Shown here: positions 1 to 5,634 of the stretch, one piece after another
Position numbering within the stretch: the stretch's first letter is position 1
How the letters are laid out: every line of letters begins with the position of its first letter
DNA from: ANME-2 cluster archaeon
Lineage (GTDB): Archaea; Halobacteriota; Methanosarcinia; Methanosarcinales; Methanocomedenaceae
Direction of reading: 5' to 3'
Assembly (NCBI GenBank): GCA_023544495.1
Contig: JAMJFV010000094.1
Coordinates: forward strand, 1 to 7,552
DNA: 7,552 nucleotides
Position numbers and translations under genes: made by a program
The notes under the pieces: generated by a model
Database searches by the model: none
What the model was told of the DNA's origin: nothing
What the model saw: only the letters and a program-made list of their open reading frames with translations

Positions 1-1647
1 CATTACATTCCTGTTGATGTGTAATTTGCTCTTGTCACCTATATCAGGTGACATCAATATCTTCAAATCACTCAGGGCAAGGGTGGTTATGAGTTTGTTC
101 AGGCCACCCATACCGATACCTCCGGTGCCGGTATAGGTTGTCAATACATTGGTATTCCCGCTGGGATAGTCGAACTCTTCCCTGCCGGTACCTGTGATAA
201 TATATGAATCGGTCTTTTCGCCGTAATATATCCTTGGCTGCTCAATGGTAAGAGAGGGCATGGAACTGACAGGAGGGATATTCTCGATATACATTTCTGG
301 CATCCCCTGGTCAACTACCATATTCACCGGTGACATCACGATTCCGATACCGTGGGTGTAGAGCACGTGTTTGTTAAGCCAGGTATCGGCCTTACCCTGC
401 AACTGGTCATAAAATATCTCACGGGAGGAAAGCCAGACCTGTGCAGGTGTCCCGTTAATACTATACCGGTCCACGTCCACATCGTTGAATCCGTAATACG
501 TGCGTATTGCCTGTTTTTGTTTATATATGGTCAAGAGAGGACGGTAATCCCAAACCCGTGCATTGGTTATTGAAGGGTGCGCTAAAATATCAAGTGATAA
601 ATTGTAGGTCAGGGGGTATTGTCGTGTCTGCACCTCATCAAGTTCATAAGCGGTATTGGTGGATTGTATGTTATTCATTATATAGGGTCTTTCCAGTTCC
701 TGCTCATTTGGCAGAACCTTCAGGTCCTGTATTAGCGAGGCAGTAATACCCCCGAGCACGGTTATCAATACCAGTACAGCTACCATACCAGCCAGGAGTT
801 TGGGAGCGGATGACAAGGAAGGCCCTCCCGACCAGCCGGAAATTAGTATGACAACGGCTGTGATCAGGAATACCAGGGCTAAAAGGACAGGGATGTACTG
901 CTTGATTGCCACATCGATGTAACCCGCACCATATACCACACCTGTTTGACTGTACAGGATATCGTATCGTCCAAGATATGTCCTTGCAGCGAACGTGATA
1001 AGAAAACCCGCAAGCAACAAGCTCAAGTCAGCAGGCAGCTTCATCAGCAGTTTCCAGTTGAAAGTGGCATATAATCCGACCAAAAGCAATAATCCAAGAA
1101 ACAGTACAGCTGAGGCGTAGTTCAGCACGGTATGGTAGAATGGTAGAGAAAAGACGTAAAATGCAATATCATTGTTGAATATGGGGTCAACCTGACCGAA
1201 AGGTGTACGGTTCATGTACATCAGTATCTTAAGCCATGACCCCGATATAGCCAGGGCCTGCATTCCCGAGAAAAGGATTATAAACAGAAGGGCTGGTAAC
1301 CGGACAACTTGTAAGGCAGCAGATAGATTTTTCTTTGGTGTTACGTCGATGTATTCCTTCTCGATACCTGCGAAGAACTGTGTCTCCCATAATGACGTAA
1401 TTGGCGTTCCTGCTTTCATAATAGTGCCAATGCCAGAGCGGTATACCAGGTACAATATGCTGCCGGTCAGCAGGAACGTTATGCCGAACAACAACAAGGC
1501 AGCCCTGTACTTTACCAGGAAGACCTCTGCATAACCCATTGAGTCGTACCAGAGATAATCCAGTGCCAGTCCGCCTATGGACGGCAAAAAGAAAATTGTG
1601 AGAAATAATAATACCAGAATTAATTCAAGCTTGTTCTTAATAGCCAT
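1..1647 (-). CDS. UPF0182 (COG1615) family integral membrane protein, 3' end off window
   Basis: The frame stays open for 549 codons from an ATG at 1647 to base 1, so the C-terminal part of the protein lies outside the window. Family members are usually about 900 residues or more, so roughly 60% is visible. About seven hydrophobic helices can be seen (near residues 8-28, 48-69, 111-132, 172-193, 205-222, 251-270 and 284-304), followed by a large, probably extracytoplasmic domain. Family hallmarks are present: DYRPLL (about 367-372), YYGFNDVDVDRY (about 384-395), YTHGIGIVMSPVN (about 430-442) and PEMYIENIPPVS (about 450-461). A Shine-Dalgarno AGAGGT at 1657-1662, nine bases upstream, supports the start. 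The family's function is not established and I do not propose one. The gene is divergent from dinB, with 86 bp between them. Family assignment is confident; it rests on remembered motifs rather than a search. Confidence 0.9.
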   Translation of the reverse strand, partial: MAIKNKLELILVLLFLTIFFLPSIGGLALDYLWYDSMGYAEVFLVKYRAALLLFGITFLLTGSILYLVYRSGIGTIMKAGTPITSLWETQFFAGIEKEYIDVTPKKNLSAALQVVRLPALLFIILFSGMQALAISGSWLKILMYMNRTPFGQVDPIFNNDIAFYVFSLPFYHTVLNYASAVLFLGLLLLVGLYATFNWKLLMKLPADLSLLLAGFLITFAARTYLGRYDILYSQTGVVYGAGYIDVAIKQYIPVLLALVFLITAVVILISGWSGGPSLSSAPKLLAGMVAVLVLITVLGGITASLIQDLKVLPNEQELERPYIMNNIQSTNTAYELDEVQTRQYPLTYNLSLDILAHPSITNARVWDYRPLLTIYKQKQAIRTYYGFNDVDVDRYSINGTPAQVWLSSREIFYDQLQGKADTWLNKHVLYTHGIGIVMSPVNMVVDQGMPEMYIENIPPVSSMPSLTIEQPRIYYGEKTDSYIITGTGREEFDYPSGNTNVLTTYTGTGGIGMGGLNKLITTLALSDLKILMSPDIGDKSKLHINRNVM

Positions 1648-1733
1648 GTTGATTTTACCTCTTTGGGAATTACTATATCAGGTACGACAGTACTTAATGA
1701 TATCCTGCATTAGATGTTTATTGGAGCTTTACC
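1648..1733. promoter_or_regulatory. Divergent intergenic region between the UPF0182 gene and dinB
   Basis: These 86 bases must hold the promoters for both outward-facing genes unless either is read from further away. Both Shine-Dalgarno sequences are clear: AGAGGT on the minus strand (1657-1662) and GGAG on the plus strand (1723-1726, seven bases before the dinB ATG). TATA-like AT runs occur (for example TTAATGATAT near 1694-1703), but none is a strong match, so the promoter positions are uncertain. No operator-like palindrome was seen. Confidence 0.4.
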
Positions 1734-2814
1734 ATGGAACGCATCATACTTCATGTTGATATGGACAGTTTTTATGCCTCGGTCGAGCAGCGTGAACATC
1801 CTTCGTATAAAGGACAACCTGTAGTTGTGGGGTCAGACCCTAAAGGCGGCTATGGCAGGGGTGTGGTCAGTACCTGTTCGTATGAAGCCCGCACGTTCGG
1901 GATCCATTCGGGTATGCCTATATCCCGTGCATACAAACTGTGTCCTGATGCCGTTTTTGTGCCTGTGGACATGGCGCTGTACAAGGAAGTGTCACACAGT
2001 ATCATGGAACTGTTGCGCTCGTTTGCGGACAGGTTCCAGCAGGTCAGCGTAGATGAAGCATATCTTGATATCAGCGAGAGTGCCGGCAATATACCGAAGG
2101 CCGTAGAAATTGCAGGAATCATCAAGACACAGGTAAAGGAGCGTGAAGGACTGACCTGTTCCATTGGCATCGCTCCTAACAAGACAGCGGCAAAGATCGC
2201 TTCTGACCTGGATAAACCCGTCGGCCTGACTGTTGTAGAACCGGGGAGGGTCGCCGGTTTCCTTGACCCGCTGGAGGTGCGCAGACTTCCGGGTATCGGC
2301 AGCAAGAACGAAGAGATATTGGCGCGGATGGATGTCAGGACCATCGGGCAATTGGCCCGGTGTGATCTGGATTTGCTGGTACGTATTTTCGGGAAATGGG
2401 GAGTCAGGATGCATCCAGCTGGCGCATGGCATTGATGAGGGCGAGGTGATTGAAGGGGCCGAGTCTAAGTCAGTGAGCAAAGAGCATACATTCCAGGTGG
2501 ATATTTCGGATGCAGAGGAACTATATGATTCACTGGACATCATTGCCGAACGGGTACACAGGGCATTGACGCGGCAAGGTTTTTCTTTCAGGACTGTTGG
2601 TGTGAAGGTACGACAGGATGATTTTATCACTTTTACCAGGGCAAGGGCACTGGATATCCATACCCGTGACCTGGATATCATAAAACGGGAGTCGCGGGAA
2701 CTTTCTCGTGAATTCTTTGATGGCAGAAAGATACGTCTGCTTGGAATAAAACTTTCGAACCTGAGTACCAGTAAAATGGTCCAGACTACGCTGGACCGAT
2801 TCCGATCATGTTGA
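1734..2814 (+). pseudogene. dinB: Y-family DNA polymerase IV (Dbh/DinB type), single-base frameshift
   Basis: Translesion DNA polymerase. The frame from 1734 encodes the palm, fingers and thumb: HVDMDSFYASVE with metal ligands D9 and steric-gate Y14, SVDEAYLDIS with D107/E108, TCSIGIAPNKTAAKIASD, and a helix-hairpin-helix PGIGSK (186-191). It then runs out of homology after GKWGVRMH and stops at 2433-2435. The +1 frame continues exactly where the family should (QLAHGIDEGEVIEGAESKSVSKEHTF) through the little finger to the stop at 2812-2814. Removing one C of the CC at 2415-2416 restores a 359-residue protein of normal family length. The repaired C-terminus carries QTTLDRF (350-356), a plausible PCNA-interacting (PIP) motif. 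The start is supported by GGAG at 1723-1726. If the extra base is real, the product lacks the little finger and PCNA tail; a sequencing or assembly error seems more likely. Identity is very confident, pseudogene status is not. Confidence 0.9.
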
Positions 2815-2821
2815 ACCAGAG

Positions 2822-2828
2822 TTTTTTT
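2822..2828 (+). terminator. Oligo-T terminator after dinB
   Basis: A run of seven T residues begins eight bases past the dinB stop codon. Archaeal RNA polymerase commonly terminates at such U-tracts without a hairpin. It lies just before the 3' end of the convergent zinc-ribbon gene, which fits its role as a boundary. Confidence 0.5.
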
Positions 2829-2843
2829 AAGAACTGACAGGTA

Positions 2844-2984
2844 TTAAGGTGAAACTACATTCCCTTTTTCAAAACGGTTCGGTTTGATGACTACTGGTAC
2901 TGAGTTGCATATGTTGCATTTCGTGTTAATATAACTGAAAGTTATATTGTACTTATAACCACATATCTTACAGGTGTACATCAT
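2844..2984 (-). CDS. Small zinc-ribbon-like protein (45-46 aa)
   Basis: This short gene has not been called by length-limited ORF finding. It encodes 46 residues from ATG 2982-2984, or 45 from the adjacent ATG at 2979-2981. The second ATG sits better relative to the Shine-Dalgarno AGGA just upstream (five bases away, against two for the first). The protein starts MMYTCKICGYKYN and has two knuckles, CKIC (C5/C8) and CNIC (C23/C26), separated by 14 residues. That is the layout of a one-site zinc ribbon, and it is followed by a short basic tail (VVIKPNRFEKG). A TATA box lies about 40 bases upstream (3021-3030), giving a short leader. An in-frame stop lies just upstream of the start region, so it is not the end of a longer gene. 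It converges on dinB with 29 bases between the stop codons. I do not recognise a specific family; nucleic-acid or protein binding through zinc is inferred from the cysteine pattern only. Confidence 0.68.
   Translation of the reverse strand: MMYTCKICGYKYNITFSYINTKCNICNSVPVVIKPNRFEKGNVVSP
2928..2948. repeat. Perfect 9-bp inverted repeat with 3-nt loop
   Basis: AATATAACT at 2928-2936 and AGTTATATT at 2940-2948 are exact reverse complements separated by GAA. The element lies inside the zinc-ribbon gene, in the segment coding for the linker between the two CxxC knuckles. It could form an mRNA hairpin or be a dyad binding site. With A+T-rich arms, chance is possible. Confidence 0.6.
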
Positions 2985-3020
2985 TTTCCTATTACCCAAA
3001 TAATGATATTACCACTAACC

Positions 3021-3030
3021 CATATATATC
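3021..3030 (-). promoter_or_regulatory. TATA box of the zinc-ribbon microprotein gene
   Basis: On the minus strand this reads GATATATATG, an archaeal TATA-like element centred about 40 bases upstream of the two candidate ATGs. Initiation about 25 bases downstream would give a leader of roughly 15-20 bases that still contains the AGGA ribosome-binding site. Confidence 0.5.
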
Positions 3031-3041
3031 TATTGCACATT

Positions 3042-3086
3042 ATAATAATGGTGTTGATAATAATGAGTTATATAATAATGATGGAA
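3042..3086. repeat. Three imperfect 15-bp tandem units sharing ATAATAATG
   Basis: ATAATAATG occurs at 3042-3050, 3057-3065 and 3072-3080, exactly 15 bases apart; the other six bases of each unit differ. The array lies between the pdxS terminator and the TATA box of the zinc-ribbon gene, ending about 12 bases upstream of that box. That is where an archaeal activator or repressor could bind, but the word is low in complexity. Confidence 0.65.
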
Positions 3087-3111
3087 ATTCTGTAAAAAAA
3101 TGGTATTTTAT

Positions 3112-3146
3112 ACTAAAATAAAAACCGGGTGGCTCACTACCACCCG
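3112..3146 (-). terminator. Hairpin plus T-tract terminator of pdxS
   Basis: On the minus strand CGGGTGG and CCACCCG (3126-3132 and 3140-3146 on the plus strand) form a perfect 7-bp GC-rich stem with a 7-base loop, followed directly by GTTTTTATTTTAGT. The pdxS stop codon TAG (3137-3139) lies in the loop and the stem overlaps the last codons, so the terminator is built into the gene end. It looks like an intrinsic bacterial-style terminator, which also fits archaeal T-rich termination. Confidence 0.78.
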
Positions 3147-4034
3147 CGGGACTGCAGTATTTCATGTTCGGGTATACTGCTAAAACTTATGCCTTTCATC
3201 TGCTTGCCAAGACCCTTTGATATCTCTGCCAGCACATCAGGTTTGTCAAAATTATTGACAGCCTCGACAATTGCTGATGCCATTATGGGTGGCTGCTCGG
3301 CCTTGAATATACCACTGCCAACGAATATCCCGTCAGCACCCAGTTTCATCATCAGTGCAGCATCTGCCGGAGTGGCTATCCCGCCTGCTGCAAAGTTCAC
3401 CACGGGCAAGCGCTGCATCCCGGCGGTCTCCAGTACCAGTTCTATGGGGGCTTCGATCTCCCGTGCCACCCGCTCCATCTCCTGCTGGTCAAGCCCTTTC
3501 AGCTTTCCTACCTGCTCGTTTATCTGGCGCATATGCCGCACGGCCTCAGCCACATCCCCTGTACCTGCCTCGCCCTTGGTACGTATCATCGCTGCACCTT
3601 CGTGTATCCTGCGCAGTGCTTCACCAAGGTCCCTGGCGCCGCAAACGAAAGGAATGGTAAAAGTGCGTTTATCAATATGGTATTTCACATCAGCAGGTGT
3701 CAGCACCTCGGACTCATCTATCATATCAGCACCCAGTGCTTCAAGTGATCTCGGCCTCCACAAAATGACCGATACGCGCTTTGGCCATTACAGGAATAGT
3801 GACCGCATTAATGATCTCAGCAATTATCTGCGGGTCGGCCATACGGGCCACCCCGCCGGTCTTCCTGATATCTGAAGGGACCATGTGAAGTGCCATCACG
3901 GCAACAGCCCCTGCATCTTCTGCAATATGGGCTTCCTCGGGTGTAGTTACATCCATAATTACCCCACCTTTTTGCATTTTAGCAAAGCCGCGTTTTAATA
4001 ATTCAGTGCCATGTCGTAATTTTTCAAGTTCCAT
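3137..4034 (-). pseudogene. pdxS: Pyridoxal 5'-phosphate synthase subunit PdxS, single-base frameshift
   Basis: PdxS is the (beta/alpha)8 synthase that makes PLP from ribose 5-phosphate, glyceraldehyde 3-phosphate and ammonia supplied by the glutaminase PdxT. The first frame runs from ATG 4034 (MELEKLRHGTELLKRGFAKM) to HFVEAEI and then hits TGA. The other frame takes over at LEALGADMIDESEVLTPAD and ends at 3137 with EILQSRGW. Removing one base (T3746 on the plus strand, an A on the coding strand) restores 298 residues, the normal family length. Expected catalytic residues are present in the repaired protein: D28 in VIMDV, K85 in MAKARIGH and K153 in MIRTKGEAGTG; GGIATPAD and GSGIFK phosphate-binding segments are also intact. 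The ATG at 4034 is preferred over an upstream in-frame TTG (4043) because AGGTTGAT lies just before it. No pdxT is in the window. Identity is certain; the lesion may be a sequencing error. Confidence 0.93.
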
Positions 4035-4099
4035 TTGTATCAACCTGCAGTCTAAATAGCATTCATGGTTATTATCTTTATTTCTCTACTGATCGGAAA

Positions 4100-4182
4100 A
4101 AGTATCATACTTCATTATCGATAAAAATACTTCGCTTCACATTCCACACTGCTTCCAATCTATTTTCCAAAAGACCATACTT
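4100..4182. repeat. ATACTTC repeats, first copy part of the palindrome AAGTATCATACTT
   Basis: ATACTTC starts at 4107, 4127 and 4177, spaced 20 and 50 bases apart, close to whole helical turns. The first copy is the right arm of a perfect 6+1+6 palindrome at 4100-4112. The set lies 65-150 bases upstream of the pdxS start, so it could be an operator group for pdxS or the divergent operon. No regulator is identified. Confidence 0.45.
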
Positions 4183-4235
4183 CCCTTGTTTTCAGGATTA
4201 ATGTATGAACAATAATTGCCTCATTATCCTGAAAT

Positions 4236-4307
4236 TGTGATAAAATTTTTCGATTTCATCTATTTATAGAAAATATAGCGAAATTTATATATTATATCAC
4301 ATCGAAA
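4236..4307. repeat. Inverted repeats flanking the Lrp-operon TATA box
   Basis: TGTGATA (4236-4242) is matched by its reverse complement TATCACA (4295-4301), and TTTCGAT (4248-4254) by ATCGAAA (4301-4307). The right-hand copies lie immediately downstream of the TATA box, where a bound protein would block polymerase recruitment. Lrp-family regulators often autoregulate through such sites, so autorepression is a reasonable inference, though the region's A+T bias weakens it. Confidence 0.4.
4279..4291 (+). promoter_or_regulatory. BRE/TATA promoter of the Lrp-membrane-sensor operon
   Basis: CGAAA (4279-4283) followed by TTTATATA (4284-4291) matches the archaeal BRE/TATA layout. Start of transcription 23-27 bases downstream would fall at about 4311-4317, leaving a leader of roughly 5-10 bases before ATG 4322. 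No Shine-Dalgarno sequence is visible there, so the first gene is probably translated from a nearly leaderless mRNA. Confidence 0.65.
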
Positions 4308-4321
4308 TATTACCATTAGAT

Positions 4322-4786
4322 ATGGATGAACTGGACTATCTAATTCTAAAATTTCTGTCTGTTGACGGGCGGGTACATAGTACACATCTCGCAAAAGAAC
4401 TGAATGTAGCCACATCGACCATTCACAAACGTATAAAAAATCTTGTATCAGAAGGAGTAATCGAAAAATTTACCTTTATACCGGACCCATCTAAAATAGA
4501 CTTAAACCTTACAACATTCATTGGAATTAACATTGATTCAAGCCGCAGGATAAACATTATCAACAAACTGAAGGAAATCGACGATATCCTTGAGATACAT
4601 GAACTGCTTGAACCATATGACCTTTTCCTGAAGGTCAGGACCTTTGATATAAATTCTCTCAAAAATAATGTGTTACATGTGATAAATGAAATTGACGGTG
4701 TACTGGAGTCAAGCACTCTCATAACAACAAAACGACATAAAGAAGAATCCTGTACTATCCTCACGAAGGGGGAAGAAATTGTATGA
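4322..4786 (+). CDS. Lrp/AsnC-family transcriptional regulator
   Basis: A 154-residue protein of typical Lrp/AsnC size. Residues 1-50 form the winged helix-turn-helix (MDELDYLILKFLSVDGR, then AKELNVATSTIHKRIKNLVSEGVI with the recognition helix STIHKRIKNL). A linker leads to the ligand-binding RAM/AsnC domain (about 62-140: TTFIGINIDSS, DDILEIHELLEPYDLFLKV, VLESSTLITTKR). The motif where many Lrp proteins have a glycine before YD (G-x-YD) reads EPYD here, so the effector site may differ. The start has a TATA box 30-38 bases upstream and no Shine-Dalgarno. Its TGA overlaps the ATG of the membrane protein, so it is probably both the local regulator and the first gene of the operon. The coding sequence is visibly more A+T-rich than the flanking pdxS and hom genes. 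Effector and targets are unknown. Confidence 0.92.
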   Translation: MDELDYLILKFLSVDGRVHSTHLAKELNVATSTIHKRIKNLVSEGVIEKFTFIPDPSKIDLNLTTFIGINIDSSRRINIINKLKEIDDILEIHELLEPYDLFLKVRTFDINSLKNNVLHVINEIDGVLESSTLITTKRHKEESCTILTKGEEIV

Positions 4787-5058
4787 TATTTGGCCTTGAA
4801 ATAGTTTTGATCCTTACCGCTATCGTATATCTTCTCGGTGGAGCATTTATACTGTTTGTATACGAAACCTACGAAAAAACCAAACAGACCAGCCTGTTAA
4901 TTCTGACCATCGGATTATTTATCCTGATATTTGGCAGTAATTTTGATGTGCTCGCCGGATTGCTGTTACCCGATATGTCACGTGATCTTGCACGCACCAT
5001 CGCTTTGATCATCGAAATCCCCGGGATCCTGATAATGCTGTATTCAGCATTGAAATAA
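4783..5058 (+). CDS. Small three-helix membrane protein linked to the Lrp-type regulator
   Basis: A 91-residue protein with three predicted transmembrane helices (about 3-27, 37-60 and 68-89), joined by short loops: YETYEKTKQ between helices 1 and 2, and PDMSRDLAR before helix 3. Translation probably starts by coupling: its ATG overlaps the regulator's stop (ATGA at 4783-4786), and GGGGGA at 4768-4773 provides a strong ribosome-binding site. The layout (GG in helix 1, a Y-x-x-Y-x-x-T loop, glycines in helix 2, a final helix ending YSAL) recalls small membrane proteins found next to HTH regulators in haloarchaea (I believe DUF7521), but this is from memory. No catalytic residues are visible. 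A role in sensing membrane state or anchoring a partner is inference from the operon. Confidence 0.85.
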   Translation: MIFGLEIVLILTAIVYLLGGAFILFVYETYEKTKQTSLLILTIGLFILIFGSNFDVLAGLLLPDMSRDLARTIALIIEIPGILIMLYSALK

Positions 5059-5079
5059 GAAGTCAATGAGAAATATCAA

Positions 5080-5589
5080 ATGTCCATAATTACGACCGAT
5101 CGCCGTGATAGATTTGCACGGTCCTGGAAACTTGTAGGTATTCATTCCAAGTCAACGTGGAAAGGTAGTCTCCTGAACAACAGGATACTATCAAGAGCCA
5201 TGTCCAGGCTGGTGGACCGGTTCCAGTCACAGACTATTCCTGTACTCGAAAGTACCTGTTATGAAATGGGAAAGGAAGATTGCAAACAATTAATGGATAC
5301 GTTAAATATCAAAGATGCTTTTGCTTCATCCTGTCTCGAACCTATGGAAATGATCTGCCTGCTTAACGGCATTGATTCTGAGATACTATCGAAAAGTAAA
5401 ACCAATGCATCGATGAAAATAAATGCATGTCCTTTCAGTGATGTATTGGTAGGTATAGTACCCAATATCGTAATCTGTAAAAACTATGTTCGCGGAACGA
5501 TACAAAATATCAACAAGAACGCCACTCTCCTTCAACCTGAAATGAAATGTAAAGAAGATGGGGTGTGTGAATTCGTGGTCAATATTTAG
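5080..5589 (+). CDS. Cysteine-rich V4R/methanogen-output-domain-like protein
   Basis: A 169-residue soluble protein with no signal peptide or membrane helix. It has eight cysteines: C60, C68, C85, C93, C117, C133, C157 and C163. The C-terminal half has the pattern NACPFSDVL, then VICKNYVRGTIQNIN, then MKCKEDGVCEFVV. This is the cysteine spacing I associate with V4R-type and methanogen output domain (MetOD1) proteins, where such cysteines bind metal or respond to redox or small molecules. C117, C133, C157 and C163 are the candidate ligand set. It follows the membrane protein by 21 bases with only a weak ribosome-binding site and belongs to the same operon. No enzyme activity can be claimed. 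It could instead relate to the ATC-hydrolase/4-vinyl-reductase group, which shares the CP...G...C...C.F pattern. The gene is A+T-rich like its operon partners. Confidence 0.82.
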   Translation: MSIITTDRRDRFARSWKLVGIHSKSTWKGSLLNNRILSRAMSRLVDRFQSQTIPVLESTCYEMGKEDCKQLMDTLNIKDAFASSCLEPMEMICLLNGIDSEILSKSKTNASMKINACPFSDVLVGIVPNIVICKNYVRGTIQNINKNATLLQPEMKCKEDGVCEFVVNI

Positions 5590-5634
5590 GACCGGATCAG
5601 CTTGCATAAGGCCCTCGATGACCACGATGCTTGC

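Larger units (their letters stand above)
4035..4321. promoter_or_regulatory. Divergent regulatory region between pdxS and the Lrp-family operon
   Basis: About 287 bases without a supported gene. It contains the pdxS ribosome-binding site AGGTTGAT, AT-rich candidate TATA sequence for pdxS around 4068-4085 (weak), three copies of ATACTT, one of them within a palindrome (4100-4112), and on the right a strong TATA box with flanking inverted repeats for the Lrp operon. No tRNA, small RNA fold or coding frame could be supported. Confidence 0.55.

Noticed and set aside
352..1759. Plus-strand frames across the UPF0182 gene
   Set aside because: The opposite strand is open for 549 codons with family motifs; the plus-strand frames have no support.
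2405..2435. Programmed frameshifting in dinB
   Set aside because: No slippery heptamer, no adjacent stop at the shift point and no known recoding in this family.
1850..2681. Long minus-strand frames opposite dinB
   Set aside because: They lie wholly over the strongly conserved polymerase coding sequence and show no family features; they are antisense shadows.
3003..3095. A 30-codon plus-strand frame encoding a very hydrophobic peptide (MILPLTHIYLL...)
   Set aside because: It has no ribosome-binding site, overlaps the promoter of the zinc-ribbon gene on the other strand, and its composition follows directly from the ATAATAATG repeats read as Ile-Ile-Met.
3740..3752. Programmed +1 frameshifting in pdxS, because a TGA follows the shift point almost directly
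   Set aside because: The P-site Thr tRNA would have to re-pair with CTT, a poor match, there is no prfB-like CTT TGA site, and PdxS is not known to use recoding. A simple inserted base explains it.
3129..3875. Long plus-strand frames opposite pdxS
   Set aside because: Low-complexity Ser/Pro/Ala-rich translations antisense to a clear enzyme gene.
5590..5634. A possible terminator between the convergent cysteine-rich and PUA genes
   Set aside because: GCTTGC words occur twice, but they are direct rather than inverted copies, and there is no T-tract on either strand.
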